Under the pieces are notes generated by a model. That model did not search any database. It was not told the origin of the DNA and saw only the letters and a list, made by a program, of their open reading frames with translations. This document shows positions 5,599 to 5,803 of a stretch of 5,803 bases of DNA, piece by piece. Position 1 is the stretch's first letter. Each line of letters opens with the position of its first letter. The position numbers and the translations under genes are program-made. The stretch comes from Gammaproteobacteria bacterium. Its GTDB lineage: Bacteria > Pseudomonadota > Gammaproteobacteria > SZUA-229. Where the stretch lies: assembly GCA_029287815.1 (NCBI GenBank), contig JARFQK010000258.1:1-5803 (forward strand). Reading direction: 5' to 3'.

Positions 5599-5803
5599 TC
5601 ATACGAGCGGTGCCGACAGCGGTTTGAACATTCGCCCGTTCGCCTGCAAGAAGCGGATGAAAAACTCGAACAGGATCAAACGCGTGGTCTGTATCGTCAC
5701 GACCAAACCTTCCAGTACGATGACGAGGACATTGCCAAACAGCAGAATCAGCACCGCCAGCACGACAGAACCCACGCTGTCTGCCATGATATTGAACGCG
5801 AGC
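5599..5803 (-). CDS. ntpI: V/A-type ATPase subunit I, C-terminal fragment (cut by window edge)
   Basis: Membrane stator subunit (the V-type a equivalent), which carries ions between the half channels and the rotating K ring. Only about the last 68 codons are present; the frame is open to the window edge at 5803, and the first ATG inside it (5787) is internal, not the start. The visible part is a hydrophobic helix (SVVLAVLILLFGNVLVIVLE) followed by EGLVVTIQTTRL, FEFFIRFL and a NGRMFKPL tail. This matches the last transmembrane helix and the GGGRPFKP-like ending of I subunits. The arginine in TTRL (codon 5680-5682) aligns by family pattern with the second essential arginine of a/I subunits (LRLHW/LRLHYYEFF region). 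It is the most upstream gene seen and is followed by a 46-nt gap to K. The identity is secure from the motif and the operon; the cytoplasmic N-domain cannot be assessed. Confidence 0.9.
   Translation of the reverse strand, partial: LAFNIMADSVGSVVLAVLILLFGNVLVIVLEGLVVTIQTTRLILFEFFIRFLQANGRMFKPLSAPLV

Overview
The window holds most of a V/A-type (vacuolar/archaeal-type) rotary ATPase operon, all on the minus strand, followed by about 460 bases of non-coding, repeat-rich DNA. Reading in the direction of transcription (right to left), the genes are subunit I (only its last ~68 codons are in the window), K (proteolipid c-ring), F, E, A (catalytic), B (nucleotide-binding, non-catalytic) and D (central shaft). 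The right edge cuts subunit I, so the operon start and promoter are not visible.

The seven genes are very tightly packed. I-K are 46 nt apart and K-F 10 nt apart. The later junctions all overlap: F/E by 4 nt (ATGA), E/A by 8 nt, A/B by 11 nt and B/D by 4 nt (ATGA). This points to one transcript with translational coupling. The products would form a complete catalytic head (A3B3), central stalk (D, F), one peripheral stalk component (E) and the membrane motor (I and the K ring). The stalk-to-ring adaptor (subunit C, the V-type d equivalent) and the second peripheral stalk chain (G/H) are not seen. They could lie upstream of I. Residues of K around its carboxylate argue for H+ rather than Na+ coupling.

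Bases 1-463, downstream of the operon, contain no convincing gene. They hold (i) a 92-bp imperfect inverted repeat with a perfect 12-bp palindrome in its centre, (ii) a 20-bp direct repeat, 18/20 identical, whose copies are 201 bp apart and sit in the same reading frame near the ends of two short open frames, possibly degraded gene or transposase tails, and (iii) a textbook REP doublet (REPIN) made of two inverted 21-bp GTAG-type REP sequences.

The host is probably a gammaproteobacterium. The inference rests on the GTAGGAGCGGCTTC-type REP sequence, which is of a style common in that class, and on moderately GC-rich DNA with proteobacterial-looking proteins. A V/A-type ATPase is not the usual housekeeping ATP synthase of that group, so this operon is likely an additional, possibly horizontally acquired, ion pump. 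No wholly novel system is evident. The most interesting points are the subunit set and order, the c-ring coupling residues, an unusual cysteine cluster in subunit A, and the repeat elements at the downstream end.
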